Shown: positions 53,287 to 62,375, numbered from the stretch's first letter. The stretch is 64,000 bases of DNA from an uncultured Flavobacteriales bacterium (GCA_903939755.1 CAJAII010000036.1:97930-161929); one strand, 5' to 3'. Notes: generated by a model from the sequence alone, not told the origin. A program made the numbers and translations.

Positions 53287-53766
53287 ATGAAGGAAAGATT
53301 TGAATTTAACTATGACCTGTTGTCAAATTGGAAAGAGTTACCCATTGAAGAACATGTTTTAGTTGAACAAGCTTATGCGGCGATGGAAAATGCGTATGCT
53401 CCTTACAGTGAGTTTAAAGTGGGGGCATGTGCACTGATGGATGATGGATCTTTCGTTTTAGGAAATAACCAAGAAAATGCGGCTTTCCCCTCCGGTATTT
53501 GTGCCGAAAGAGTCGCGCTATTTTATGCCGGGGCTAATTTCCCGAATAAAAAAGTGATTACCTTGTGCATCGTCGCTAGAGGAGATCTTATGCCTGCTTC
53601 GCAGTTACTCTCTCCTTGTGGTGGATGCCGACAAGTAATGCTGGAGTCTGAAAACAGGCAAAAACAGCACATTCGTGTACTATTAGTCAATCAAGATGGA
53701 AGAACTATGATTTTGGATTCTGTCATCCAATTACTTCCTTTTGGTTTTGGTCGAATTTCCGATTAA
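53287..53766 (+). CDS. cdd: Cytidine deaminase
   Basis: 159 residues, the short tetrameric class. Zinc site: C72-A-E74 in 'SGICAERVALF' (Glu74 is the proton shuttle) and C111-x2-C114 in 'SPCGGCRQVM'. 'AYAPYSEFKVGACAL' is the usual substrate-side loop. Deaminates cytidine/deoxycytidine in pyrimidine salvage. Confidence 0.95.
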   Translation: MKERFEFNYDLLSNWKELPIEEHVLVEQAYAAMENAYAPYSEFKVGACALMDDGSFVLGNNQENAAFPSGICAERVALFYAGANFPNKKVITLCIVARGDLMPASQLLSPCGGCRQVMLESENRQKQHIRVLLVNQDGRTMILDSVIQLLPFGFGRISD

Positions 53767-53802
53767 AGCCGTTCCATTTTGTAAATAAATATATTTTCAA
53801 GA

Positions 53803-53836
53803 TTTGCTATTATTGCTAGTTTGAATCTTATCTTTG
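53803..53836 (+). promoter_or_regulatory. Promoter of the DUF4494-pdxH-M16 operon
   Basis: -33 TTTG (53803-53806) and -7 TATCTTTG (53829-53836), both exact, with 22 bases between; the ATG follows 20 bases after the -7 box. Confidence 0.7.
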
Positions 53837-53856
53837 TTAACTAAATTTATTTCAAG

Positions 53857-54459
53857 ATGAACAATTGGTTTACCGTTAAGGTTAAGTACACGAAGCAATT
53901 AGAAAATGGGACATTTAAACGTGTGTCTGAGCCCTATATGTTGGCTGCAATGACGTTTACAGATGCGGAAGCAAGAATTTACGAAGAACTTGGTGCTTTA
54001 ATTCGTGGCGAATTCACGGTCGTTGGAATTGCACGAACTGATGTTCATGATATTTTTGCATACGATGATGCAGAAACATGGTACAAATGTAAAGTCACCT
54101 ATGATAAAGTAGATGATGAGGGCGAAGGGGACAAGAAAAAAACCATTTCACAGAATTACTTAGTTACCGCACCAAATGTAAAAGAGGCCTATATCAGGGT
54201 ACAAGAAAGTTTGTCAACTTTAATGATAGATTTTAAAATAACTATAGTAGCAACTTCTCCAATTGTTGAAATATTCCCTTATCATGAGGATGATGTGGCC
54301 ACAATTGGAAAAGTCATTACCGAAATTGTAAGTGAAATTGTTCCAGAAAACGATGAGCCCAAAGGGTTAGTTTTTAGCGCATCAGGTTCTGATGTCAATG
54401 ATGATTTAGTAGAAACAGAAAGTGATCTTATCGATGAATTAAAAGATGAAGATGAGTAA
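53857..54459 (+). CDS. DUF4494 domain protein
   Basis: 200 residues. 'NWFTVKVKYTKQLENGTFKRVSEPYMLAAMTFTDAEARIYEEL' contains the DUF4494 pattern, and a second half 'WYKCKVTYDKVDDEGEG ... SQNYLVTAPNVKEAYIRV' repeats the same strand-helix arrangement, so the protein is an internal duplication. The C-terminal 50 residues are acidic and low in complexity. DUF4494 is widespread in Bacteroidota and of unknown function. Its end overlaps pdxH by 14 bases (first ATG) or 8 bases (second ATG). Confidence 0.85.
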   Translation: MNNWFTVKVKYTKQLENGTFKRVSEPYMLAAMTFTDAEARIYEELGALIRGEFTVVGIARTDVHDIFAYDDAETWYKCKVTYDKVDDEGEGDKKKTISQNYLVTAPNVKEAYIRVQESLSTLMIDFKITIVATSPIVEIFPYHEDDVATIGKVITEIVSEIVPENDEPKGLVFSASGSDVNDDLVETESDLIDELKDEDE

Positions 54460-55096
54460 GAATTTAGCCGACCTAAGAAATAATCATCATGATTTTTCTT
54501 TGGGAAATATGGATATAAATCTTTCTGATAGTCCTTTTGATATTTTTAACAGTTGGTTTGATAATGCAATTGCTTCTGGTGAATTAGAGTCAAATGCCTG
54601 CGTTGTGTCAACCGTTAGTCTTGATTTACAACCTAGTTCACGCATCGTTTACCTAAAAGAACTGCAAGATGAGGCTTTCATTTTTTACACCAATTATGCC
54701 AGTCAAAAAGGCAAAGAGATTCAAAATAACCCCAAGGCTTCTATGCTTTTTTTTTGGCCTAAAAGTGAACGGCAGGTTAGGATAGAAGGGCTTGTATCAA
54801 AATTGCCCGAGTCTGTTAGTGATGCTTACTTTGATTCGCGTCCGCTGCAAAGCAAATTGGGCGCTTGGTCTTCTCATCAATCAGATGAATTGCATGATCA
54901 AAAGGAACTAGTAGAGCGAATGGCATTTTATGAAAATAAATTTGGAGAAAATGTTCCACGGCCACCACATTGGGGAGGGTATGCACTTGCGCCTACGCTA
55001 ATAGAATTTTGGCAGGGTAAATCATCTCGCTTACATGATCGAATTGTCTTTGAATTATTAGAAGGGAATTGGAAGATTTATCGAAAAAATCCTTAA
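54446..55096 (+). CDS. pdxH: Pyridoxamine 5'-phosphate oxidase
   Basis: FMN oxidase that makes pyridoxal 5'-phosphate from PNP or PMP. 216 residues (the second ATG at 54452 is equally possible). Marks: 'SRIVYLKELQDEAFIFYTNY' FMN-binding strands, 'KASMLFFWPKSERQVRIEG', 'YFDSRPLQSKLGAWSSHQS' and the C-terminal 'RPPHWGGYALAPTLIEFWQG' followed by 'RLHDRIVFE'. Stop codon overlaps the M16 start (TAATG). The PLP-binding YggS gene is 1.3 kb away on the other strand. Confidence 0.96.
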   Translation: MKMSKNLADLRNNHHDFSLGNMDINLSDSPFDIFNSWFDNAIASGELESNACVVSTVSLDLQPSSRIVYLKELQDEAFIFYTNYASQKGKEIQNNPKASMLFFWPKSERQVRIEGLVSKLPESVSDAYFDSRPLQSKLGAWSSHQSDELHDQKELVERMAFYENKFGENVPRPPHWGGYALAPTLIEFWQGKSSRLHDRIVFELLEGNWKIYRKNP

Positions 55097-56349
55097 TGAA
55101 AGATATTCAACCGCTTTGTTTTACACTTTCGAATGGGGTTCGTTTAGTCTATTTGTACAAATCGACTGAAGTTTCTCATGTAGGCTTTACCTTTTTGGCG
55201 GGTTCAAAATTCGAACAAAGCCAGCAAGTAGGTTTAGCTCATTTTTTAGAACATTGTGTATTTAAAGGGACTTCCAAACGAAAAGGCTTACAGGTACTTT
55301 CGCGTTTGGATGATGTAGGAGGTGAATTAAATGCTTTTACCGCTAAAGAAGAAATTTGTTTGTATGCTTCTATTACGCAGCAATATGTTTCTCGTGCAAT
55401 TGATCTTTTAGCCGATATCTCCTTGAATTCAACTTTTCCAGCCGAAGAATTGGAGAAAGAAAAATTAGTCATTCTCGATGAATTAAACTCCTACTTAGAT
55501 AGTCCTAGCGATAAAATTTTTGATGATTTTGAAGCGCATTTATTTCCCAATCATCCGCTTGGAAATAATATTTTAGGGACAAAGAAAAGTGTCAAAGGGT
55601 TTAAGCGCGAAGATTTAATTTCCTTCGTGGACACTCATTTTACTACGGATAATTTGGTGGTGTCTTATGTGGGAAATTATTCCAAAATTAAGTTAGTAGC
55701 ATTGTTAGAATCTGCGTTGGTTTCCCTACCAAAAATAGCAGATCGGCCTATTTATAAAGCGATTGGTTCGTATGAACCTTTTTCGATTAGAACCAAAGAA
55801 GCCAATTATCAATCACATGCTGTAATTGGTGGTATGGGACCAAGTTATCTCCATGAGGACCGACGAGGTATGGGATTATTGATTAACGTCTTAGGTGGCC
55901 CTGCTTTAAATTCAAGATTGACATTGGCGATCCGTGAGAAGCATGGTTTAGCATATGCTGTTGATGCCAGTTATACCTCTTTTTCTGATACCGGATTTTG
56001 GTGCGTTTATTTGGGCACTGATCCCAAAAATATCGATAAGGCCATTGGTTTAGCGAAAAAAGAAATTGAACGATTGTGTGATAAAGGACTATCCTCGGCA
56101 CAATTGGCTCGTGCTAAAAGACAATTTAAAGGACACATGTCCTTGGGAATGGATAGTAACATGGGACTTATGTTGGGATTAGGTAAAAGTTTATTGGCTT
56201 TTAATCAAATCGATACAATTAAAGAGATTCACGAAGGGATTGATCGTTTGACTTCGCAAGAACTGGTTGATATAGCCAATAAGTACCTTGCTCCCCATTT
56301 AATCTCTGAATTGATTTTCGATTGCAAGAAAGGAGGAAATAAAGGATAG
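55096..56349 (+). CDS. M16-family zinc peptidase
   Basis: 417 residues from the ATG at 55096 (the frame extends nine codons upstream to a TTG inside pdxH). Catalytic HxxEH: H49-F-L-E52-H53 in 'GLAHFLEHCVFKG', with the distal zinc ligand E129 in 'ILDELNSYLDS' (75 residues after H53). The inactive-like C-terminal half contains 'REKHGLAYAVDASYT' with the R/Y pair of M16 enzymes. Single-chain, cytosolic or periplasmic (no signal). Translationally coupled to pdxH. Confidence 0.93.
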   Translation: MKDIQPLCFTLSNGVRLVYLYKSTEVSHVGFTFLAGSKFEQSQQVGLAHFLEHCVFKGTSKRKGLQVLSRLDDVGGELNAFTAKEEICLYASITQQYVSRAIDLLADISLNSTFPAEELEKEKLVILDELNSYLDSPSDKIFDDFEAHLFPNHPLGNNILGTKKSVKGFKREDLISFVDTHFTTDNLVVSYVGNYSKIKLVALLESALVSLPKIADRPIYKAIGSYEPFSIRTKEANYQSHAVIGGMGPSYLHEDRRGMGLLINVLGGPALNSRLTLAIREKHGLAYAVDASYTSFSDTGFWCVYLGTDPKNIDKAIGLAKKEIERLCDKGLSSAQLARAKRQFKGHMSLGMDSNMGLMLGLGKSLLAFNQIDTIKEIHEGIDRLTSQELVDIANKYLAPHLISELIFDCKKGGNKG

Positions 56350-56357
56350 GTTTACAA

Positions 56358-57017
56358 TTATCTTACACCAAATATGGTGCTTCCAACCCGAATCATCGTG
56401 CTTCCGCATTTGATAGCGATTGGATAATCGCCACTCATTCCCATGGAAATTTCTCGGAAGGAAGCTACGTCTTTAAAGTAGTTGTTTTTAAGCGTGGTAT
56501 AAATTTGTGCCAGCTCATTAAATTCATTAGTAATTTGTTTTTCGTCATCAACAAATGATGCCATTCCCATTACGCCAGCGATGCGTATGTTGGTAAGTGT
56601 TGCGTAAACGGAAGTTTGTAAAAGTGCTTCGGCTTCGGAAATACTCAAACCAAATTTACTTTCTTCTTTGGCAATATGAAACTGAAGAAGGCAAGGAATG
56701 ATACGCTTGTATTTTTTGGCTTGCTTATCAATTTCCTGTAATAATTTTAAACTATCGACCGCATGAATGAGGTGGATGTACTCGGCGATGTATTTTACTT
56801 TATTGGTTTGCAAATGGCCGATAATATGCCAATGAATGTCTTTTGGTAATGAATTCCATTTTTCGCAAAGTTCCTGCACTTTGTTTTCACCAAAATGCCT
56901 TTGTCCTGCGTCGTAAGCTTCTAATAAATCCTCGTTTGGTTTGGTTTTGGAAACAGCAATGAGTAGAACGTTTGGGGGAATTACTTCGTTAATTTTTGAG
57001 AGTTGTTCTTTTATCAT
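56358..57017 (-). CDS. YggS-family PLP homeostasis protein
   Basis: 219 residues. PLP-binding lysine K24 in 'LIAVSKTKPNEDL', 'HFGENKVQEL', 'WHIIGHLQTNKVKYI', 'HAVDSLKLL' and the phosphate-binding C-terminus 'MGMSGDYPIAIKCGSTMIRVG'. YggS/PLPBP proteins carry and regulate free PLP and amino-acid pools. It overlaps the DUF1015 gene by four bases and converges on the M16 gene (eight bases apart), with pdxH close by. Confidence 0.95.
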   Translation of the reverse strand: MIKEQLSKINEVIPPNVLLIAVSKTKPNEDLLEAYDAGQRHFGENKVQELCEKWNSLPKDIHWHIIGHLQTNKVKYIAEYIHLIHAVDSLKLLQEIDKQAKKYKRIIPCLLQFHIAKEESKFGLSISEAEALLQTSVYATLTNIRIAGVMGMASFVDDEKQITNEFNELAQIYTTLKNNYFKDVASFREISMGMSGDYPIAIKCGSTMIRVGSTIFGVR

Positions 57018-58246
57018 TCGTTTATATCGTAAATGGTTAATCCACTCCGTAATTTTGGTTCAATATAAGTTGATTTTGGCGGCATATTTAGTTGATTGTC
57101 AGCCACTTTTTTCACCTGTTTAATCGTTATCGGGAAGAGAATAAATCCTATAGCAAATTTTCCAGAATCGACGAGAGATGTGATTTTTTCGAGAGGTTCA
57201 TTCCCCGGTAGAAATTCAACTTGATCACTTGTTTTTAAATCTTTTATGCCTAGTAGTGGCTTTAAGATAAATTCTGTAAGTAGGTCACTATCTAATGATT
57301 TAACCGGGTGTTCTTCATCGATTAGATAATCAAATAACGCCAAACTATACCATTCACTTTCAAGGTAAAAACAAAACTCATGTTCGTGTAAAGGTTTTCT
57401 TACTTTTTCTAGTTTTTGAACTGCTCCTATTGCTGTTAACGCGTGTAAGAAGGTGTTTTTTGTGTAACCTGCTAATGAACTTATTAATCGGTTGAATTCA
57501 AGAATAGATAAGATTTCTTCTGCTACAAAATAGGCTAAAAAATCAGCTGCTCCTAAAACTGGACGCTCACTATTTATTCTGTTCGTTAGCAATTTTGATG
57601 AGGAGGCGGAACGATGATGACCGTCTGCAATGTAAACACAACTTATTTTTTCAAATGCCACTTGGATTTTATCTGTGTCCTGCTCGTTTATTACCCAAAG
57701 CTCATGTTTGATTAGATCGGTGGTCGTGAACTCGTACTCTGGTCTTGAACTTATACACGCTATTATCAAAGAATTAATCGCTTCATTCCCTTTATAGGAA
57801 AGCAAAACAGGTTCGGCGTTGTAACCAACTTCTTCGAGATAATTGGTAAACATACTTTCTCGAGATGTTAATGTCGCCTCATGTTTTTTTATAGCATCAT
57901 TTTGGTATTCTGCAACGCTTGCACCTCCTATAACACCGGTAAAAACAGCTGATGATGTTGTTTGTCGGTAAACATATAAGGCAGGCTCTTTTTCTTTAAA
58001 CAAGACACCTGACTTTAGGAAATCATCGTATCGACTTTTTACTAATTGGAATCTTTCTTTTGAATTGGGCTTTGTTTTTATGGTGAGGTCAAACTCAGGA
58101 TTAATAATGTGCAAGAAGGTAAAGGGATTGTCTTCCATTTTTGCTTTCAGTACATTTTTCTTGTACGTGTAAAAAGGTCTTGTTGCTACTAGATGCACTT
58201 TGTCCCGTTGAGGACGAATTGCTCTAAAAGGACGGATTTTTGCCAT
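57014..58246 (-). CDS. DUF1015 family protein
   Basis: 410 residues: 'IRPFRAIRPQRDKVHLVATRPF' at the start, 'VYRQTTSSAVFTGVIGGASVAEYQ', and the core motif 'VYIADGHHRSASSSKL' typical of DUF1015 (SpoIIJ-independent, uncharacterised; sometimes linked to serine/amino-acid metabolism). Cytosolic. Middle gene of the TonB-DUF1015-yggS unit, with two bases to the TonB gene stop. Confidence 0.88.
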   Translation of the reverse strand: MAKIRPFRAIRPQRDKVHLVATRPFYTYKKNVLKAKMEDNPFTFLHIINPEFDLTIKTKPNSKERFQLVKSRYDDFLKSGVLFKEKEPALYVYRQTTSSAVFTGVIGGASVAEYQNDAIKKHEATLTSRESMFTNYLEEVGYNAEPVLLSYKGNEAINSLIIACISSRPEYEFTTTDLIKHELWVINEQDTDKIQVAFEKISCVYIADGHHRSASSSKLLTNRINSERPVLGAADFLAYFVAEEILSILEFNRLISSLAGYTKNTFLHALTAIGAVQKLEKVRKPLHEHEFCFYLESEWYSLALFDYLIDEEHPVKSLDSDLLTEFILKPLLGIKDLKTSDQVEFLPGNEPLEKITSLVDSGKFAIGFILFPITIKQVKKVADNQLNMPPKSTYIEPKLRSGLTIYDINE

Positions 58247-58248
58247 CG

Positions 58249-60582
58249 TTAAAATTTGAAACTTACTCCAAAACTAGGTAATAGTGGGAATTGATAAATT
58301 TCTTCTGAACTGATTCTGTTCACGTAAAAAATATTTTTTCGATTGTAAACGTTCGTAATGCTTCCAATTAGTTCCAAGACATTTTTATTTTTGAAAATAA
58401 TTTGCTTTTTCAAGGTAATGTCTAAGCGATGATAATAAGGTAATCGTTGGCTATTAAAGGTTCCCAAAATCGTAGAAACCGTAGAAGGATTGTTGGTCAC
58501 ATAATCGGTAGTAACACCACCAGAGAAATTTTCAGCTTGGTAATACCCTGCAGTTGGCGTAAAAGGTAAACCAGAACCTAGATTCCATCGCATATTTAAT
58601 TCCAAATCTTTCTTCTTTCCGAATGAGTAAGAACCTACCAAATTTACGTTGTGTCTACGGTCAAATACGGGCGCATATTGAGAAAACCCATCCCAACGCG
58701 TTGACTTACCCAAGGAATAAACCGCCCAAAGAAATAAGCGATCTTTGTTGTATTTGATTAAAAAATCAACCCCATAGGACTGACCTGATTCAATAACAAA
58801 ATCTTTTTTAAATACGTCGTCAATCTGCTCAAACTGGGCGATATCTTCGTATAATTTGTTTGGATTTATGTTGCTTAATTGAGAGAAATATTTGTAATAT
58901 CCTTCTACATTAATACTTAAATTATTTCCAAGATCATATTCAGTGCCGATAATTGCGTGCCATGCATATTGCAAGCCATTATTAACTTTATTTACTTGTT
59001 GAAATTCATTGATAAAATTACTCTGAACGTTCGTAGGGGCAGACAGTAAGCCATTAAATAAGTTTACGACATCTTTGTCCGATGATGCAGAGGTAAAGTT
59101 CTGAGAATACCTCCCTCCGGAAAATTTGAAGCGTAGCTTTTCAGTAGCATTATATTTAATACCTAATCTAGGTTCAGGTGAAATGGTTCCCAATGAAGTA
59201 TAGGCCTGCACTCTAAATCCTGCTTGGAATACCCAACGCAATCCAACATGTCGGTAATTAAAATACCCCCCAATTTCCGTTGTAAAATTAGTAGCTTCAA
59301 TTTTCCGTTGTACCTCATTGTAAGTAACAAATTGAGTATTAAATCCATTTAAATTAAATCCATAATTCATTTCGCTTTCGTTTTTTAGGAAATAACTAAA
59401 ATCAAATCCTAAATCAAAGCCACCTATTTTTGAAAAACGAGGTTCAACACCGGATTCCGAAAACGTGGTTTGGAAATTACTTCCATTAACGTGTCCGCGA
59501 ATAAATACAGGTGAGCCACTTGGAATCATAAGGAAATTTATACCTCCTCCTGAAGCATCCCAATTTAAATCGGCCACTGAATAATTTACACTGTCTTGGT
59601 TATGGAACCCAAAGACACTCACTTTCGAACCGCCATCTCCAGTAAAGGTAACTTTGCCGTATAAATCTGTAAAATTGAACGGTAATCCATTCCCTTCATT
59701 GATATTTGGATAAAGGGATTTAGAAGTGTAATCTAGTAAGCTGTGTTTAGCGGAAAAGATATACGATCCGGCAGCTGGTTTGTCATTTTTTATCTTTCCA
59801 ATCGGCCCTTCCAGGACTAACTTTGCCAAAAAAGGAGAGGTGGATAACTTACCACCAAATTCTTTACGGTTACCATCTCTGTAGGTGATATCCATAACCG
59901 AAGAAATACGTCCGCCGTATTTTGATTCAAATCCACCGGTATAAATATCCACATTTTTTACAAGCTCCGTTTCAAAAATGGAGAAAAATCCGATCGAATG
60001 AAAAGGGTTGTAAATGGTCATTCCATCTAGCAATACTTTGTTCTGGATGGGTGTTCCTCCTCTAACATAAAGTTGTCCACCTTGGTCACCAGTTGTAATT
60101 ACTCCAGGTGTAACACTGAATGCACCAACAATATCGTTTTCTGCTCCATAACTTGGGATGCGTTCCAATCCTTTTTGATCCAATTTTATTTTTGAGATCT
60201 CAATTTCTGTACGCTTGGTCTTATTTTCTGCTGTTACACGAATTTCATCAAATGCTTTTGTTGAGGATAATTTCGAGATTTCAATGGTAATATCAATGAT
60301 TTTTTTTGATGCGAAGGTAATGTTGGTCGTAAATAATTCATACGCTTGGTTGTCTACTTTGACAATATATTCGCCTGCATTCAATTTAGGGATTGAAAAA
60401 ATTCCATTTAAATCGGTTACAGCTCCTGCCAATATTGTGCTGTCTTTCCGAAGTAATTTTACTTTTTGAAAACTGATTGCGTCTCCGTTAGATTTATCAT
60501 AAACGTACCCTCTAAGATTAAAGTCTTGTGCAAATAGGGCGATCTGAATGAAAATCGAGAGAAATAATAAGAATTGTTTCAT
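58249..60582 (-). CDS. TonB-dependent outer-membrane receptor with carboxypeptidase-like domain
   Basis: 777 residues. Signal peptide MKQFLLFLSIFIQIALFAQ; carboxypeptidase-regulatory-like domain (~22-110: 'LRGYVYDKSNGDAISFQKVKLL'); plug (~118-235: 'LERIPSYGAENDIVGAF', 'LYVRGGTPIQNKVLLDGM', 'YTGGFESKYGGRISSVMD'); barrel with 'DRRHNVNLVGSYSFGKKKDLELNMRW' and a terminal aromatic strand 'QFPLLPSFGVSFKF'. The substrate is not indicated; no SusD-like partner is adjacent. A TAAATTCG (60600-60607) upstream may be its -7 box. Confidence 0.9.
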   Translation of the reverse strand: MKQFLLFLSIFIQIALFAQDFNLRGYVYDKSNGDAISFQKVKLLRKDSTILAGAVTDLNGIFSIPKLNAGEYIVKVDNQAYELFTTNITFASKKIIDITIEISKLSSTKAFDEIRVTAENKTKRTEIEISKIKLDQKGLERIPSYGAENDIVGAFSVTPGVITTGDQGGQLYVRGGTPIQNKVLLDGMTIYNPFHSIGFFSIFETELVKNVDIYTGGFESKYGGRISSVMDITYRDGNRKEFGGKLSTSPFLAKLVLEGPIGKIKNDKPAAGSYIFSAKHSLLDYTSKSLYPNINEGNGLPFNFTDLYGKVTFTGDGGSKVSVFGFHNQDSVNYSVADLNWDASGGGINFLMIPSGSPVFIRGHVNGSNFQTTFSESGVEPRFSKIGGFDLGFDFSYFLKNESEMNYGFNLNGFNTQFVTYNEVQRKIEATNFTTEIGGYFNYRHVGLRWVFQAGFRVQAYTSLGTISPEPRLGIKYNATEKLRFKFSGGRYSQNFTSASSDKDVVNLFNGLLSAPTNVQSNFINEFQQVNKVNNGLQYAWHAIIGTEYDLGNNLSINVEGYYKYFSQLSNINPNKLYEDIAQFEQIDDVFKKDFVIESGQSYGVDFLIKYNKDRLFLWAVYSLGKSTRWDGFSQYAPVFDRRHNVNLVGSYSFGKKKDLELNMRWNLGSGLPFTPTAGYYQAENFSGGVTTDYVTNNPSTVSTILGTFNSQRLPYYHRLDITLKKQIIFKNKNVLELIGSITNVYNRKNIFYVNRISSEEIYQFPLLPSFGVSFKF

Positions 60583-60685
60583 TTAAATGTTTTGAAGCAC
60601 GAATTTACGGTTTTAAGTGAAATAATACGAAATTGAATAGTGTTTAGTTTGATAAATTTCGCTTCAGTTTGGATTGTTAGAAGTT

Positions 60686-60895
60686 TCGAGTGGACACAGC
60701 TAGCCTCGTCCGCCTAGGCGGACATTCCTCCTTCGTCAATGCGGAGCGGAACACTTGGCTAGCTTCCATTCAGCTTTTCTCGGCTCCGCTCGACCAGCTT
60801 TTTCGATGCCCTTTGAGTGAATCGAGTCCGCCTAGGTGGATCGAGAGACACGGTAGATCGAGATAATCTTATCGAGACCATCTCGGCCTTCAGCT
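60686..60895. repeat. Mosaic hairpin-repeat cluster F
   Basis: Part of the 457-base gap between the divergent TonB and ATPase genes. It contains 'GAGTGGACACAGC', the palindrome GTCCGCCTAGGCGGAC (60708-60723, identical to cluster B), 'ATGCGGAGCGGAACACTTGGCTAGC', 'CTCGGCTCCGCTCGA', then 'GAGTGAATCGAG' with an inserted 'TCCGCCTAGGTGGA', and 'GAGAGACACGGTAGATCGAG'. It looks like a patchwork of B- and C-type pieces. Confidence 0.85.
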
Positions 60896-60927
60896 GACAG
60901 ATCGATGTATTATAAATAATTCTTAAA

Positions 60928-61010
60928 ATATGTAAAGTAATATTTATATAATATGTAAAGTAAAAAGCATTTTATATGTAAATTAAAAATAGTATAAAGT
61001 GTAAAATTTT
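60928..61010. promoter_or_regulatory. 23-bp-periodic iteron array upstream of the DUF4143 ATPase
   Basis: ATATGTAAAGTAA occurs at 60928-60940 and 60951-60963, ATATGTAAATTAA at 60974-60986, and a degenerate AAGTGTAAAATTT at 60997-61009. The core TGTAAA starts at 60931, 60954, 60977 and 61000: exactly 23 bases apart each time. The last copy ends just before the -7 box of the ATPase gene. It may be an operator array, or an iteron-like binding tract for the product of the gene itself. Confidence 0.75.
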
Positions 61011-61012
61011 TC

Positions 61013-61020
61013 TATATTTG
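61013..61020 (+). promoter_or_regulatory. -7 box TATATTTG of the ATPase gene
   Basis: An exact TAnnTTTG match 19 bases before the ATG at 61040. The fourth iteron lies directly upstream, where a -33 element would be. Confidence 0.6.
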
Positions 61021-61039
61021 TGAAAGAAAAACATAGTTT

Positions 61040-62305
61040 ATGTCATCAGAACTTCCCTATATAACGCGTATTTCCGACGAAGAATTGAAACGGAAATTAA
61101 ACGCTTCTGGTGCCTTATTAATTCGTGGTATGAAGGCGTGTGGTAAAACACAATCAGCGAAGCAACTTGTAACTAGCATGATCTCTTTTGATCGAGACGA
61201 GCAGGTTCCATTGCTTATGGAAACAGCTCCAGAGCGATTGTTAATTGGTGATACACCCCGCTTGATTGATGAATGGCAAGAATACCCGAAAATTTGGAAT
61301 TATGTGAGACATGAAGTGGATCAACGAAATAAACCGGCTCAATTTATTTTAACGGGTTCCTCAAATCCAGAGGAAAGTGTAAAAACGCACTCAGGCGCAG
61401 GAAGATTTACGGTCTTAGATATGCGCACAATGAGTTGGCAGGAAATGGGGTATTCATCAGGTGAGATCAGCTTGGGTAACTTGTTAAATGGAATGAGTCA
61501 GCAAACGAGTGACACACCAACAGACCTTGAATGTATTGTAGAGCGAATTATAAAAGGAGGATTTCCTGGCTTACTGAATAAAAGTTTAGCCCAGGCAATG
61601 GAAATCAATCGTGCTTACGTTGATTTGTTGGCAGAAGTAGACATGAGCCGCGTTTCAGATGTTAAAAGAAATCCCGAGAAAGTTCGCAGTCTGCTACGTG
61701 CACTTGCACGTAATGTAGCAACAACAGTTGATATCACAGTGCTAGAGAAAGATGTTAAACTAAATGAAAACACAGATATTTCTCGTCCCACAATTTACGA
61801 TTATTTAGAAGCCTTAAATCGTTTGATGATCATTGAAGATCAACCTGCATGGAATACGCATATCCGTTCATCAGCTTCTCTGCGTAAATCGGCTAAACGT
61901 CATTTTTCTGATGTTGCTCTTGCAGTAGCTGCATTAGGTATAGGGAAAGATGCCTTGATAAATGATTTAAAATTAACCGGATTTTTGTTTGAATCATTAG
62001 TCGTTCATGATCTGAGAGTTTATGCACAAGCGAATGACGCTAAAGTATTTCATTATTATGATTCAACTGGTTTGGAAGTAGATGCTATTGTGCAAAAGTA
62101 CTCTGGCGAATTTTGTGCTTTTGAAATTAAATTAGGTATCGGGCAAATTGATGATGCGGCTAACAAATTATTGAAATTTGCTTCAATTTTAGAAGAATCA
62201 AGTCGCACAAAGTTACAATCATTAAGTGTGATTACAGGAACAGGTATAAGCTATATGCGAAACGATGGAGTAAATGTAATTGCACTTTCTTCACTTGGTT
62301 TTTAA
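61040..62305 (+). CDS. AAA ATPase with DUF4143 nuclease-like C-terminus
   Basis: 421 residues. Walker A 'RGMKACGKTQSAKQL' (29-43), a Walker B-like 'PRLIDEWQEYPKIW', sensor 'FILTGSSNPEES', then an archaeal-ATPase-like winged-helix segment ('RPTIYDYLEALNRLMIIED'). The C-terminal DUF4143 part has the PD-(D/E)xK pattern 'STGLEVDAIVQ ... FCAFEIKLG' (Asp, then E-x-K), as in a nuclease fold. Such proteins are scattered in bacteria, often in accessory or poorly understood loci; some have been suggested to act in defence or stress control, without proof. It sits alone, behind the iteron array and repeat cluster F. It may bind its own iterons. Confidence 0.88.
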   Translation: MSSELPYITRISDEELKRKLNASGALLIRGMKACGKTQSAKQLVTSMISFDRDEQVPLLMETAPERLLIGDTPRLIDEWQEYPKIWNYVRHEVDQRNKPAQFILTGSSNPEESVKTHSGAGRFTVLDMRTMSWQEMGYSSGEISLGNLLNGMSQQTSDTPTDLECIVERIIKGGFPGLLNKSLAQAMEINRAYVDLLAEVDMSRVSDVKRNPEKVRSLLRALARNVATTVDITVLEKDVKLNENTDISRPTIYDYLEALNRLMIIEDQPAWNTHIRSSASLRKSAKRHFSDVALAVAALGIGKDALINDLKLTGFLFESLVVHDLRVYAQANDAKVFHYYDSTGLEVDAIVQKYSGEFCAFEIKLGIGQIDDAANKLLKFASILEESSRTKLQSLSVITGTGISYMRNDGVNVIALSSLGF

Positions 62306-62375
62306 TAAGAATTAAATTTTTTTATGTTAAAATAATAATAATAGTTGCCATAGTGGTAGCACAAAAAAAAAAGTA

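Noticed and set aside
60928..61010. CRISPR array
   Set aside because: The repeat unit is 13 bases at 23-base spacing with AT-rich, non-unique 10-base gaps. This is an operator/iteron pattern; real CRISPR repeats are longer with unique spacers of about 30 bases.
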